DNA of 64,000 bases from Pseudomonas shahriarae. GTDB taxonomy: Bacteria; Pseudomonadota; Gammaproteobacteria; Pseudomonadales; Pseudomonadaceae. Shown piece by piece: positions 50,008 through 58,929 of this stretch (positions are counted from its first letter, which is position 1; each line of letters starts with the position of its first letter). The stretch is from assembly GCF_014268455.2 (NCBI RefSeq), contig NZ_CP077085.1, positions 620,001 to 684,000 on the forward strand. Direction: 5' to 3'. Made by a program: the position numbers and the translations under genes. The notes under the pieces are model-generated. The model was given only the letters and a program-made list of their open reading frames with translations, did no database searches and was not told the DNA's origin.

Positions 50008-52044
50008 ATGTTCGCTCCTGCCAATCAAAGTGCGTTTAGCCTGACTGTCGATGGCCAGCCCAGTGACCTCAAGGTCCTGGCGTTCAAGGGCGAGGAGGCT
50101 ATCAGCCAGCCCTATCGTTTCGATCTTGAGTTGGTCAGCGAACAGCCGGACCTGGATCTGGAAAACCTCCTGCACCGCCAGGCCTTTCTCGCCTTTGATG
50201 CCCAGGGCCATGGCATCCATGGGCAAATCCAGCGGGTCGCGCAAGGTGACTCGGGCCGGCGCCTGACCCATTATCAATTGAGCCTGGTGCCGCAGTTGGC
50301 CTATCTGCAACACAGTGCCCGGCAACGCATTTTCCAGCACAAGACGGTGCCGCAGATTGTCAGCCTGGTGCTGGAGGGGCAGGGCATCCAGCGCGATGCC
50401 TTTGAGTGGCGACTGGGCGCGACCTATCCCGAGCGCGAGTACTGCGTGCAGTTCGATGAAACCGACCTGGCATTTATCCAGCGGCTGTGCGCCGAACTGG
50501 GGATTCACTATCACTTTCAACACCGGCCGGACGGGCATCTGCTGGTGTTCGGCGATGATCAGACGGTGTTTGCCCAGGCAGCCCAGCCGACGGGCTATGC
50601 GCCGGGTTCGGGCATGGTGGCGGCGGCGCCGGTGATCAAGCGTTTCACGGTGCGCCTGGAGGCGCGGACTACCGGGGTCAACCTGCGCGACTATGATTTT
50701 CGCAAGCCGCGTCTGGTGCTGGAAAGCGCCGCCCTCGGCGAGCAGCTACCGCCGCTGGAGGCCCAGGGCTACCCTGGGCACTTCACCGACCGTACCCATG
50801 GCAAGCACCTGGCGCAGCGGGCGCTGGAGCGTCATCGCAGCGACCAGCGGCAAGCCTACGGCGAGGGCGACCAGACGGCGCTGGTCAGCGGACAGTTCCT
50901 CACACTGGCCGACCATCCGCGCCAGGCATGGAATGGCCTGTGGCTGGTGACGCGGGTGATCCACCAGGGCCGGCAACCGCAAGTGCTGGAGGAGTCTGTC
51001 GGCGCGATGGATGAGCAGGGGTATCGCAACGAGTTCTTCGCCACGCCCTGGGACGTGCCGTTTCGCCCGCCGCTGCCTGCGGCGAGGGCGCCGGTTGCAG
51101 GCTTTCAGAACGCTGTGGTCACCGGGCCGGTCGACAGCGAAATCCATTGCGATGAGTTTGGCCGGGTCAAGGTGCAACTGGCCTGGGATCGCCACGGCCA
51201 ATACAGCGAACATTCCAGCTGCTGGCTGCGGGTTGCCAGCGCCTGGGCCCACGAACACTACGGCAGCGTGGTGATCCCGCGGGTGGGCATGGAAGTGCTG
51301 GTGGGGTTCGTCAACGGCGATGTCGATATGCCGCTGGTGGTCGGCTGCCTGGCCAATGGCGCGACGCCAGTGCCCCTCGACCTGCCCGCGGACAAGACCC
51401 GCAGCATCTTCCGCAGCCAGAGCAGCCCAGGGGGTGGTGGCTATAACGAGCTGCGCATCGAAGACCGCAAGGGCGCCGAGCAGATCTACCTGCGGGCCCA
51501 ACGCGACTGGACCCAGCACGTGCTCCACGATCTGCGCCTGCAGGTGGATCACCAGCGGCATGTGCAGGTAAGCGGCGAGTCGCACCACGAGTTGCACGGC
51601 GAAGAGCAGCGGATTACCCACGGCAACCGGCTGACGGAACTCAAGCAGGACGATCACCTGGTGATCGCGGGGCAGCAACAGGTGCAAGTGGCGCGTTATT
51701 CGTTGCAGGCGGGCGAGCAGATCAGCCTCGGCGCAGGCCAGCAAATGGTGGTCGATGGCGGCGCCAGCCTGACGCTGCAGGCCGGTGGGCAATGGATCAC
51801 ATTGTCGGCCGGGGGGATTTTCAGCAGCACACCGATCCAGTTGGGCGGTGCGCCGTCGGCTGCCACGGCGCCATCACCCCTGCGTCCAGGGGTTCAGGAA
51901 ACCCTGCTGGCGGTGTTGGCCGCACCGTTGAGTGCCGCACAGGTGTTCAGCTTCAGGCGCAGTGCGCCGTTCTGTGAGGAGTGTGAGCGCTGCAACAATG
52001 GCGTCTGCGACACTCCGCAGCATCGAGTGGGGGGCTTGCGCTGA
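50008..52044 (+). CDS. Type VI secretion tip protein VgrG with cysteine-rich tail
   Basis: 678 residues: gp27-like base (about 10-350; YCVQFDETDLAFIQRLCAEL is typical) and OB/gp5-like spike (about 370-470; WLRVASAWAHEHYGSVVIPR, GMEVLVGFVNGD), followed by a repetitive beta-helix needle (about 480-610). The last 30 residues carry CEECERCNNGVC, a possible metal-binding knot where effector or PAAR partners may dock. There is no enzymatic C-terminal extension. It is an orphan relative to structural tss genes, which must lie elsewhere. It overlaps the adaptor gene by one base (TGATG). Confidence 0.95.
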   Translation: MFAPANQSAFSLTVDGQPSDLKVLAFKGEEAISQPYRFDLELVSEQPDLDLENLLHRQAFLAFDAQGHGIHGQIQRVAQGDSGRRLTHYQLSLVPQLAYLQHSARQRIFQHKTVPQIVSLVLEGQGIQRDAFEWRLGATYPEREYCVQFDETDLAFIQRLCAELGIHYHFQHRPDGHLLVFGDDQTVFAQAAQPTGYAPGSGMVAAAPVIKRFTVRLEARTTGVNLRDYDFRKPRLVLESAALGEQLPPLEAQGYPGHFTDRTHGKHLAQRALERHRSDQRQAYGEGDQTALVSGQFLTLADHPRQAWNGLWLVTRVIHQGRQPQVLEESVGAMDEQGYRNEFFATPWDVPFRPPLPAARAPVAGFQNAVVTGPVDSEIHCDEFGRVKVQLAWDRHGQYSEHSSCWLRVASAWAHEHYGSVVIPRVGMEVLVGFVNGDVDMPLVVGCLANGATPVPLDLPADKTRSIFRSQSSPGGGGYNELRIEDRKGAEQIYLRAQRDWTQHVLHDLRLQVDHQRHVQVSGESHHELHGEEQRITHGNRLTELKQDDHLVIAGQQQVQVARYSLQAGEQISLGAGQQMVVDGGASLTLQAGGQWITLSAGGIFSSTPIQLGGAPSAATAPSPLRPGVQETLLAVLAAPLSAAQVFSFRRSAPFCEECERCNNGVCDTPQHRVGGLR

Positions 52045-52754
52045 TGACCCCCCGTGAGTGGCTGGCCCAGGAGCCGCTGCAGGACGGCGAGCAGCTGTTT
52101 GTCATCCTGGCCAGTACCAGTGAGTGTCAGCCGGTGGCGGCCTGGCGCCAGGCAGATGGCGGGCCATTGAGCCCGGTGTGGGCCGGCAGCGAGTACGCCG
52201 CCTGGGCTGAGGTGATGCCCTATGTGGCATTGGTCAGCGAGAGCAGTGGGTTTCTCGACTGGGTGGCCGAATGCGCGGCTACCGATTGGGGTTGGTTGGC
52301 CATTTCCTCCAGCCCGCTGCCCACGGTGGTCGAACATCTCGCCAGCCTGACCAAGGTGCGTTTGCCCGAGGGGCAGGAAGTGTTTTTCCGCTTCTGGGAT
52401 GGTGGCTATCTGCTGCCGATCCTGCAAGGGCTGGGGCCTGGTGCGGGGGAGGTGCTTGCGGTATTTCGACGCTACTGGATCAACGGCCAGCTCCAGGAAG
52501 TGCCGGCCACGGGAGTGGGGGCGGCGAGGAAAAGTCCCTGGTGGGAGGTGCCCCCCACGCTACTCAAGCAGCTTGGCGAACAGTCCAGCGTGACCCTGGT
52601 GGATAACCTGCTGCAATGGCTGGCCCAGGAGCATCCCGACGTGCACGACGCCTTCGCGCCAGCGACCTTGCAGCACAAGGTCGCGTACTTTGTGCGCCCA
52701 CCTTACGCCGGGCAGCAGGCATTGATTGCCTACCTGGCCGGCGAGCGGGGTTGA
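52044..52754 (+). CDS. DUF4123 T6SS effector adaptor/chaperone
   Basis: 236 residues matching the DUF4123 (Tap/TEC) pattern: LFVILASTSECQPVAAW at the start, SPVWAGSEYAAWAEVMPYVALV, then FFRFWDGGYLLPIL (the conserved FRFYDPRVL-like block). These chaperones load a specific effector onto the partner VgrG, and the gene order vgrG-DUF4123-effector is common. Here no effector gene follows; the stop at 52754 is one base from the stop of the convergent metY gene. Either the cargo lies elsewhere or it has been lost. Confidence 0.88.
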   Translation: MTPREWLAQEPLQDGEQLFVILASTSECQPVAAWRQADGGPLSPVWAGSEYAAWAEVMPYVALVSESSGFLDWVAECAATDWGWLAISSSPLPTVVEHLASLTKVRLPEGQEVFFRFWDGGYLLPILQGLGPGAGEVLAVFRRYWINGQLQEVPATGVGAARKSPWWEVPPTLLKQLGEQSSVTLVDNLLQWLAQEHPDVHDAFAPATLQHKVAYFVRPPYAGQQALIAYLAGERG

Positions 52755-52755
52755 G

Positions 52756-54024
52756 TCAGGCGTTCAGTGACTGCTGCAAGTCATCGAGCAGGTCCTCGAT
52801 CGCCTCGATGCCCACCGACAGGCGGATCATCTCCGGACGTACGCCGGCCTTGGCCTGCTCCTGCTCGTTCATCTGCCGGTGGGTGGTGGACGCTGGGTGG
52901 CAGGCCAGGGACTTGGCGTCGCCGATATTCACCAGGCGCTTGAAGATCTGCAGCGCATCGTAGAAGCGCACCCCGGCGGCATAGCCGCCCTTCAGGCCGA
53001 AGGACAGGATCGCCGAGGGTTTGCCCTGCATGTACTTTTGCGCCAGATGATGGTGCGGGTGATCCGGCAGGCCGGCGTAGCTGACCCATTCCACCTGCTC
53101 GTGGGCCTGCAGGAACTGTGCGACTTTCAACGCGTTCTCGGTGTGGCGCTCCATGCGCAAGGCCAGGGTTTCCAGGCCTTGCAGCAGCAGGAAGGCGTTC
53201 ATCGGGGCCAGGGCGGCACCGGTGTTGCGCAGCGGCACGGTACGGGCACGGGCAATAAAGGCTGCGGGGCCGAATTTCTCGCTGTACACCACGCCATGGT
53301 AGGCCGGCTCGGGTTGGTTGAGTCCGGGGAATTTCTGCGGGTAGTCGGTCCAGGGGAAGGTGCCGCTGTCGACAATCACCCCGCCCAGGGAGTTGCCGTG
53401 GCCGCCGACATACTTGGTCAGGGAATGCACGACGATATCCGCGCCAAACTGGATCGGCTTGCACAGGATCGGCGTGGCGACGGTGTTATCCACCATCAGC
53501 GGTACGCCGCGGGCATGGGCGACGTCGGCCAGGGCCTGCAGGTCGACGATATTGCCCGCCGGGTTGCCGATGCTTTCGCAGTACACCAGCTTGGTGTTGT
53601 CGTCGATCAGCTCGGCGATGGCCTCGGCCGAGTCGTTGCGGGCGAAGCGCACATCAACGCCGAAGCTCGGCAGCAGGTGGGCGAACAGGGTGTAGGTGCC
53701 GCCGTACAGCTGTGGGGTGGACACGATATTGTCGCCGGCGCGGGTCAGGGCCTGGATGGCATAGTGAATGGCCGCGCTGCCCGCCGACACGGCCAGGGCC
53801 GCGATCCCGCCTTCCAGTGCGGCCATGCGCTGTTCCAGCACGTCGTTGGTGGGGTTCATGATCCGCGTGTAGATATTGCCGGGTACGTCGAGGTTGAACA
53901 GATCGGCGCCATGCTGGGCGTTATCGAACTCGAAGGCGACGTTCTGGTAGATCGGCACGGCGACCGCCTTGGTGGTCGGGTCCGATTTGAAGCCGTGGTG
54001 CAATGCGATTGTGGCGTCTTTCAT
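52756..54024 (-). CDS. metY: O-acetylhomoserine (thiol)-lyase
   Basis: 422-residue PLP enzyme of the Cys/Met metabolism family. It makes homocysteine from O-acetylhomoserine and sulfide (methionine synthesis). The PLP lysine is in VHSLTKYVGGHGNSLGG. PLP-contact segments are VSAGSAAIHYAI and YCESIGNPAGNIVDLQ. The length above 420, with the insert around NQPEPAYHGVVYSEKFGP, separates MetY from the shorter MetB/MetZ types. It is a single gene, convergent with the vgrG-adaptor pair. Confidence 0.95.
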   Translation of the reverse strand: MKDATIALHHGFKSDPTTKAVAVPIYQNVAFEFDNAQHGADLFNLDVPGNIYTRIMNPTNDVLEQRMAALEGGIAALAVSAGSAAIHYAIQALTRAGDNIVSTPQLYGGTYTLFAHLLPSFGVDVRFARNDSAEAIAELIDDNTKLVYCESIGNPAGNIVDLQALADVAHARGVPLMVDNTVATPILCKPIQFGADIVVHSLTKYVGGHGNSLGGVIVDSGTFPWTDYPQKFPGLNQPEPAYHGVVYSEKFGPAAFIARARTVPLRNTGAALAPMNAFLLLQGLETLALRMERHTENALKVAQFLQAHEQVEWVSYAGLPDHPHHHLAQKYMQGKPSAILSFGLKGGYAAGVRFYDALQIFKRLVNIGDAKSLACHPASTTHRQMNEQEQAKAGVRPEMIRLSVGIEAIEDLLDDLQQSLNA

Positions 54025-54069
54025 GGTGGATACTGACCTCCCTGGATTGTATGGGGCAGCCCCGGATAA

Positions 54070-54157
54070 GGTAGGAGCTGGCTTGCCTGCGATGGCATCA
54101 GCGCAGAGTACGGGTAATACCGCGTCGCCTGCATCGCGGGCAAGCCCGCTCGCACAT
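54070..54157. repeat. REPIN upstream of rlmJ
   Basis: REP copies GTAGGAGCTGGCTTGCCTGCGATG (from 54070) and the inverse GCATCGCGGGCAAGCCCGCTCGCAC (to 54157) with a spacer of about 40 bases. They lie in the 252-base gap between the divergent metY and rlmJ starts, which shows no other recognisable element. Confidence 0.85.
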
Positions 54158-54276
54158 AACTCGCTAGAACGTTTTCGCTGCTGTTCCTACATTTGCGACA
54201 TAAGCACCGCCCGGCATGCAGCCCTGCACCTTTGCCCGCGTAAAAGGTAAACTTCGCCCCCTGCGCAGGAGCAACC

Positions 54277-55113
54277 ATGAATTATCGTCACGCCTTTCAC
54301 GCCGGCAACCACGCCGATGTCTTCAAACACCTGACCTTGACCCGCCTCATCGCCCTGATGTCGCGCAAGGAACAGCCGTTTGCCTATCTCGACACCCACG
54401 CCGGGATTGGTCTGTATGACCTGCAAGGCGACCAGGCCAACCGCACCGGTGAATACCTGGAAGGTATTGCCCGCCTGTGGGGCGAGGCGGACCTGCCGGC
54501 GCTGACCGCTGACTACATGCGGGTGCTGCACGAGATGAACCCGGATGGCCAATTGCGCTATTACCCTGGTTCGCCAGAACTGGCGCGACGCCTGACCCGC
54601 CCCCAGGACCGCGTGCTGCTCAACGAAAAACACCCGGAAGACGGCGTGTTGCTCAAGGACAACATGAAGGGCGACCGCCGTGTGAAGGTCCATCTGGGCG
54701 AAGGCTGGCATGTGCCACGGGCCTTGCTGCCGGTGCCGGAAAAGCGCGCGCTGATGCTGATCGACCCGCCGTTCGAGCAACTCGACGAGATGCAGCGTTG
54801 CGCCGCCTCCCTCAAGGAAGCCGTGGGCCGCATGCGCCAGACGGTCGCCGCGATCTGGTACCCGGTCAAGGACCAGCGCATGTTGCGCCGTTTCTACCAG
54901 GACCTGGCCGGCACCGGCGCGCCAAAGCTGCTGCGCGTGGAGTTGCTGGTGCATCCGCTGGATACCCCCAACACCCTGACCGGTTCGGGCCTGGCGATTG
55001 CCAACCCGCCGTGGGGGCTGGAGGAGGAGTTGCGTGAGCTGCTGCCGTGGCTGTCGAAAAAACTGGGGCAGACCCAGGGTGGGTGGCAGATGGATTGGCT
55101 GATCGCCGAGTAA
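54277..55113 (+). CDS. rlmJ: 23S rRNA (adenine2030-N6)-methyltransferase RlmJ
   Basis: 278 residues. It begins MNYRHAFHAGNHADVFKH, the family signature with the helix that helps bind RNA. The SAM region is LDTHAGIGLYDLQG and the catalytic amine-methylase motif is DPPF in LMLIDPPFEQLDE (about residue 165). It methylates N6 of A2030 in 23S rRNA during ribosome assembly. AGGAG lies directly before the ATG. It is transcribed singly and followed by a perfect REPIN. Confidence 0.96.
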   Translation: MNYRHAFHAGNHADVFKHLTLTRLIALMSRKEQPFAYLDTHAGIGLYDLQGDQANRTGEYLEGIARLWGEADLPALTADYMRVLHEMNPDGQLRYYPGSPELARRLTRPQDRVLLNEKHPEDGVLLKDNMKGDRRVKVHLGEGWHVPRALLPVPEKRALMLIDPPFEQLDEMQRCAASLKEAVGRMRQTVAAIWYPVKDQRMLRRFYQDLAGTGAPKLLRVELLVHPLDTPNTLTGSGLAIANPPWGLEEELRELLPWLSKKLGQTQGGWQMDWLIAE

Positions 55114-55135
55114 CGGCATCGCTCTTTAGAGTGCT

Positions 55136-55199
55136 ATCGCGGGCAAGCCCGCTCCCACATGGTGATGTGATCCCATGTGGGAGCGGGCTTGCCCGCGAT
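55136..55199. repeat. Perfect 27-base inverted REP pair
   Basis: Left arm 55136-55162 (starting ATCGCGGGCAAGCCCGCTCC) and right arm 55173-55199 are exact inverse copies, with a 10-base loop. It is the cleanest REPIN in the window, lying between the convergent rlmJ and msrA stops, so it can serve as a hairpin at both transcript ends. Confidence 0.93.
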
Positions 55200-55209
55200 G
55201 CTTTTGACG

Positions 55210-55857
55210 TCAGATCGGGCAGGTCACGCCAGTACCGCCGATCCCGCAATAACCCTGGGGATTCTTCGCCAGGTACTGCTGGTGATAGGCCTCGGCGAAG
55301 TACACCGTGGGCGCCTCGTCGATTTCCGTGGTGATCTCGCCCAGGCCGGCCTTGGTCAGTTCTTCCTGATAGGCCTGTGCACTGGCCTTCGCAGCCTCCA
55401 GTTGCTCAGGCGTGGTCGCGTAGATCACCGAGCGATACTGGCTGCCAATGTCATTGCCCTGGCGCATGCCCTGGGTTGGGTTGTGCAGTTCCCAGAACAT
55501 TTTCAACAGGTCTTCGTACTTGAGTTTGGCCTGGTCATACACCACCAGCACCACTTCGCTATGGCCGGTCAGGCCCGAGCAGACTTCTTCGTAGGTCGGG
55601 TTTGGTGTGAAGCCGCCGGCGTAGCCGACCACGGTGCTGACCACGCCGTCGCGCTGCCAGAATTTGCGTTCTGCGCCCCAGAAACAGCCGAGGCCAAAAA
55701 TCGCAAACCCCACATCGTCCATAAACGGGCCCAGCAGCGGGTTGCCGTTGACGAAGTGCGTCTCGGGCAGATTCATCGGGGTTTCACGACCAGGCAGGGC
55801 TTGTTCGGCAGTAGGCAGCACGTTTTTATTCACCAGGATTTCCGAGCGCAAGACCAT
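55210..55857 (-). CDS. msrA: Peptide methionine sulfoxide reductase MsrA
   Basis: 215 residues. It reduces the S-form of methionine sulfoxide in proteins. The catalytic Cys is in [14 protein letters not shown] (about residue 57). The following [23 protein letters not shown] holds the other conserved residues. The C-terminal segment [14 protein letters not shown] carries the resolving cysteines recycled by thioredoxin. It lies downstream of the GGDEF/EAL gene in the same direction, 67 bases apart. Confidence 0.96.
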   Translation of the reverse strand: MVLRSEILVNKNVLPTAEQALPGRETPMNLPETHFVNGNPLLGPFMDDVGFAIFGLGCFWGAERKFWQRDGVVSTVVGYAGGFTPNPTYEEVCSGLTGHSEVVLVVYDQAKLKYEDLLKMFWELHNPTQGMRQGNDIGSQYRSVIYATTPEQLEAAKASAQAYQEELTKAGLGEITTEIDEAPTVYFAEAYHQQYLAKNPQGYCGIGGTGVTCPI

Positions 55858-55924
55858 GATCAGTCCTCTCGTCAGGTTGAGTTAACAGTTCAGACCACCA
55901 GTGTGCCCGAGTGTTACAGCGCTG

Positions 55925-58615
55925 TCAGGCGATTGGCCCGCGTGGATAGCGTTTGAGCCTGTCCAGCAACTCGGAGCCGGGGATTGGCCGGTCGAACAGG
56001 TAGCCCTGGCCGACGTCGCAGCGATGGCGGCGCAGGAACGCCAGTTGCTCGGCAGTCTCGATGCCTTCGGCGACCACCTTGAGCTTGAGGTTGTGCGCCA
56101 TGGCGATCACCGCCGAGGTGATTTCCATGTCGTCCTGGTTGTCCGGGATTTCATGGATAAAGCTGCGGTCGATCTTGATGATGTCGATGGGGAATTTCTT
56201 CAGGTAACTCAGGGACGAGTAGCCGGTGCCGAAATCATCCATGGCCAGGGTCAGGCCGAAACTCTTCAACTGATCCAGTTGCAGGCGCGTGTCCTCGGTG
56301 GCTTCCAGCAGCAGGCCCTCGGTCAGCTCCAGCTCCAGCAGGTTGGCCGGTAGCTGTTCTTCCTTGAGGATGCTGGCGATGGATGCCACCAGGTCCGGGT
56401 CGGAAAACTGCTTGGGCGACAGGTTGATCGCCACCTGCAAGTTGCCCATGCCCGCGGCGCTCAACTGCTTGCTCATGCGGCAGGCCTGGCGCGCGATCCA
56501 TTTGCCGATGGGGATGATCAGGCCGGTCTCTTCGGCGACGCTGATGAACTGGTCCGGACGGATCATGCCCTTTTCCGGGTGGTTCCAGCGCAACAGCGCC
56601 TCCATGCCGAGCAGGCGCCCGCTGCGCAGGCACAGCTTGGGCTGGTAGAACACGTCCAGCTCGTTCTGGGTCAGGGCGCGGCGCAGATTGTTTTCCACGA
56701 ACAGTTTGTAACTGGCCTCGGCATTCAGGGTTTCGGTAAACACCTGCACCTGGTGCTTGCCGTTGGCCTTGGCCTTGTGCAGCGCCAGGCCGGCGTTGCG
56801 CATCAGGGTCTGTGGGTCGCGGCCATGCAGCGGGGCGCAGGCCAGGCCCACGGAGCCGGTGACGCTGATCAACTGGTTGTCGACGAACATCGGTTTGTCG
56901 AGGGTCATCAACAACTGGCAGGCCATTTGCTGGCCGACTTCAAGGTCGGCGTTGTCGAGCAGCACCGCAAATTCGTTACTGGCAAAACGCGCCAGGCTGC
57001 CGCCGGCATTGAGGCTGTTGCGCAGGCGCCGGGCAAGGCTGATCAGCAACTTGTCGCCGGTCTGGTGGCCGAGGCTGTCGTTGATCCGCTTGAAGTTGTC
57101 GATATCCACCAGCAACAGGCTGATGGGCGCGTCGCTGTCGCGGGCGAAGCGTTCGTCGAGGTTGCGGATAAACGCCGGGCGGTTGCCCAGGTTGGTCAGG
57201 TTGTCGGTGTAGGCCAGGCGCTCGATACGCTGCTGGGCCAGCTTGGCCTGGGTGATGTCTTCGTAGATGCCGATGTAGTGGGTCAGTTCGCGATTGTCGC
57301 CATACACCTTGGAAATCGACAACTGGCCCCAGTACGGTTCGAGGTTTTTGCGCCGGCTCTTGAACTCGCCCTGCCAGCTGTTGCTTTGGGCCAGGCTGGA
57401 GGGCGCGTCGAACAGCAGTTCGCTGAGGTTTTCCAGGGCCGGCAATTGGGCCAGGCGATGGCCGTGGACTTCTTCGGTGCTGTACTGGGTGATTGCGGTA
57501 AAGCTGGGGTTGACGTACTCCACTACGCCGTCGCAATTGACCAGCAGGAAGGCGTTGGCACTTTGCTCCACGGCGCGCTGGAACAGGTGCAGGGCGCTGG
57601 TGGCGGTGCGACGGTTGTGGTTGTTGATGACCTGGGCGAACTGGTCGGCCAATTCACCGGCAAAGGCAATTTCATCGGACAGCCAATCTCGGGTGCAAGT
57701 GCTTTGTTCCAGGCACAGCACGCCCACCACCTGGCCATCCACGCGGATACTGGCGTCGAGCATGGCGTGGACTTCCAGGGGGCGCAGGCTTTCGGCCATG
57801 TCCCGGGTGCGCGGATCGCGCAGGGCATTGCCGGCGTCGATGGCGCGGCTGCTTTGCAGGGCTTCCAGGTAGTCCGGGAAGCCGCTGGCATCAATCGGCA
57901 AGGGCAGATGGTGCTGCTGGTCGGCGCGGTGAAAAGCAGAAATCGGCACCAGTTGCTGGCCTTCGAGGTTCCAGATACTGGCACAGTCGATCTGGTAGAT
58001 ATCGCAAGCACTGCGGGTGATCAGTTCGGCGGCTTCTTGCAGGGAATTGTTGGTGCTGTAGCGCTGGCGGGCCAGCAGCAGGATCAGCTCCTGCTGGGCG
58101 CGCACCCGCTCCAGGTGCTGTAACTGTTCCTGTTGTGCACGCTGGTTGAGCTCCAGGGCGATCTGCAGGCGGCTGTTCTGGTCCTCCAGGTCGGCGGTGG
58201 GCATCGGCGCCAGGTTGCTGAACAAGCCGTCTACCACCATCAGGTAGCCGCGTAGCAGGTGGCGATTGTGCTGCTTGTAGGCCTCGCCGACCTCCAGCAG
58301 GCTCAACTGGCCGTCGTTGGTGTGCAAGGTGTAGCGCACCAGGTAGTGGGGGCTGGCGGTTAGTTGCTGCTGGATCGCGTCATGCAACTGGTAGCGTGCC
58401 TGGGGCTCCATCAGGCTGGCGTAGGGCGAGCCGATCAGCGAGCACAGCTCTACGGCGGGCAAGCCGAATTGGCGTTCACAATTGGGGTCAAGGTACAGCA
58501 GCGCCCAGCTGGCCTCATTCAGCCGCTCGAAACGCAGCATACCGAGGCGCGAAGGCACCGGTAATTGCGTCACGACCTCGGCCGCCGTTCGGGCGACATC
58601 GGGTTGGCTTTTCAT
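55925..58615 (-). CDS. PAS-GAF-PAS-GGDEF(degenerate)-EAL cyclic-di-GMP protein
   Basis: 896 residues with no membrane helix. An N-terminal PAS-like sensor (about 15-135) precedes a short coiled coil (about 140-175). A GAF domain follows (about 180-335), then a PAS domain (about 345-460, with VEYVNPSFTAITQYS). The GGDEF domain (about 475-625) has its signature replaced by ASNEF (in LARFASNEFAVLL), so it probably does not make c-di-GMP and may bind GTP for control. The EAL domain (about 640-890) is intact: MEALLRW, ELTEG and DDFGTGYSSLSYLKKFP. Expected net activity: regulated c-di-GMP phosphodiesterase. The signal is unknown. Confidence 0.93.
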   Translation of the reverse strand: MKSQPDVARTAAEVVTQLPVPSRLGMLRFERLNEASWALLYLDPNCERQFGLPAVELCSLIGSPYASLMEPQARYQLHDAIQQQLTASPHYLVRYTLHTNDGQLSLLEVGEAYKQHNRHLLRGYLMVVDGLFSNLAPMPTADLEDQNSRLQIALELNQRAQQEQLQHLERVRAQQELILLLARQRYSTNNSLQEAAELITRSACDIYQIDCASIWNLEGQQLVPISAFHRADQQHHLPLPIDASGFPDYLEALQSSRAIDAGNALRDPRTRDMAESLRPLEVHAMLDASIRVDGQVVGVLCLEQSTCTRDWLSDEIAFAGELADQFAQVINNHNRRTATSALHLFQRAVEQSANAFLLVNCDGVVEYVNPSFTAITQYSTEEVHGHRLAQLPALENLSELLFDAPSSLAQSNSWQGEFKSRRKNLEPYWGQLSISKVYGDNRELTHYIGIYEDITQAKLAQQRIERLAYTDNLTNLGNRPAFIRNLDERFARDSDAPISLLLVDIDNFKRINDSLGHQTGDKLLISLARRLRNSLNAGGSLARFASNEFAVLLDNADLEVGQQMACQLLMTLDKPMFVDNQLISVTGSVGLACAPLHGRDPQTLMRNAGLALHKAKANGKHQVQVFTETLNAEASYKLFVENNLRRALTQNELDVFYQPKLCLRSGRLLGMEALLRWNHPEKGMIRPDQFISVAEETGLIIPIGKWIARQACRMSKQLSAAGMGNLQVAINLSPKQFSDPDLVASIASILKEEQLPANLLELELTEGLLLEATEDTRLQLDQLKSFGLTLAMDDFGTGYSSLSYLKKFPIDIIKIDRSFIHEIPDNQDDMEITSAVIAMAHNLKLKVVAEGIETAEQLAFLRRHRCDVGQGYLFDRPIPGSELLDRLKRYPRGPIA

Positions 58616-58929
58616 GGGGGAGCTCGCTTGGAAAAATGCGCATCGCGCTGGGCTATCGCCCTCTTTATTGCTGTCTGCGGCAAGGTTGCATCATGCAGCA
58701 CGGACTGACAAGAGAGGATGAAGGCTAAGTGCTATAAGTGGGTTATCGGCCGTGCAGCGGATTTCTACAGTCGCAATGATGGACGGTTATCCTGCGTGGC
58801 CTTTGTAGGCGCCTGGGCAATTGAGGCGGGCAAAAAAAGCCCCGCCAAATTGGCGGGGTTGAGGTACGAGCGTGGCGCTCGGAAATCGTTGCAGCCAGGC
58901 CTCCCCGGTGAAGGGGAGGCCGCTGCCGT
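58616..58929. other. Gap between EAL gene and aceF
   Basis: The part from 58616 to about 58830 is the upstream region of the minus-strand EAL gene; I see no gene and no confident promoter in it. The remainder holds two hairpins for the end of aceF: a 9-base-stem hairpin GGCCTCCCC/GGGGAGGCC at 58898-58921, 8 bases past the stop, and the true terminator described separately. Confidence 0.7.
58832..58858 (-). terminator. Rho-independent terminator of the aceEF operon
   Basis: Read on the minus strand: CCCCGCCA-ATT-TGGCGGGG (58858 to 58840), a G-C-rich 8-base stem, followed by C and a run of seven T (the A-run at 58832-58838 on the plus strand). It lies 70-98 bases after the aceF stop. Confidence 0.93.

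Noticed and set aside
52745..52760. Small effector or immunity gene after the DUF4123 adaptor
   Set aside because: Only one base separates the two convergent stops; there is no room.
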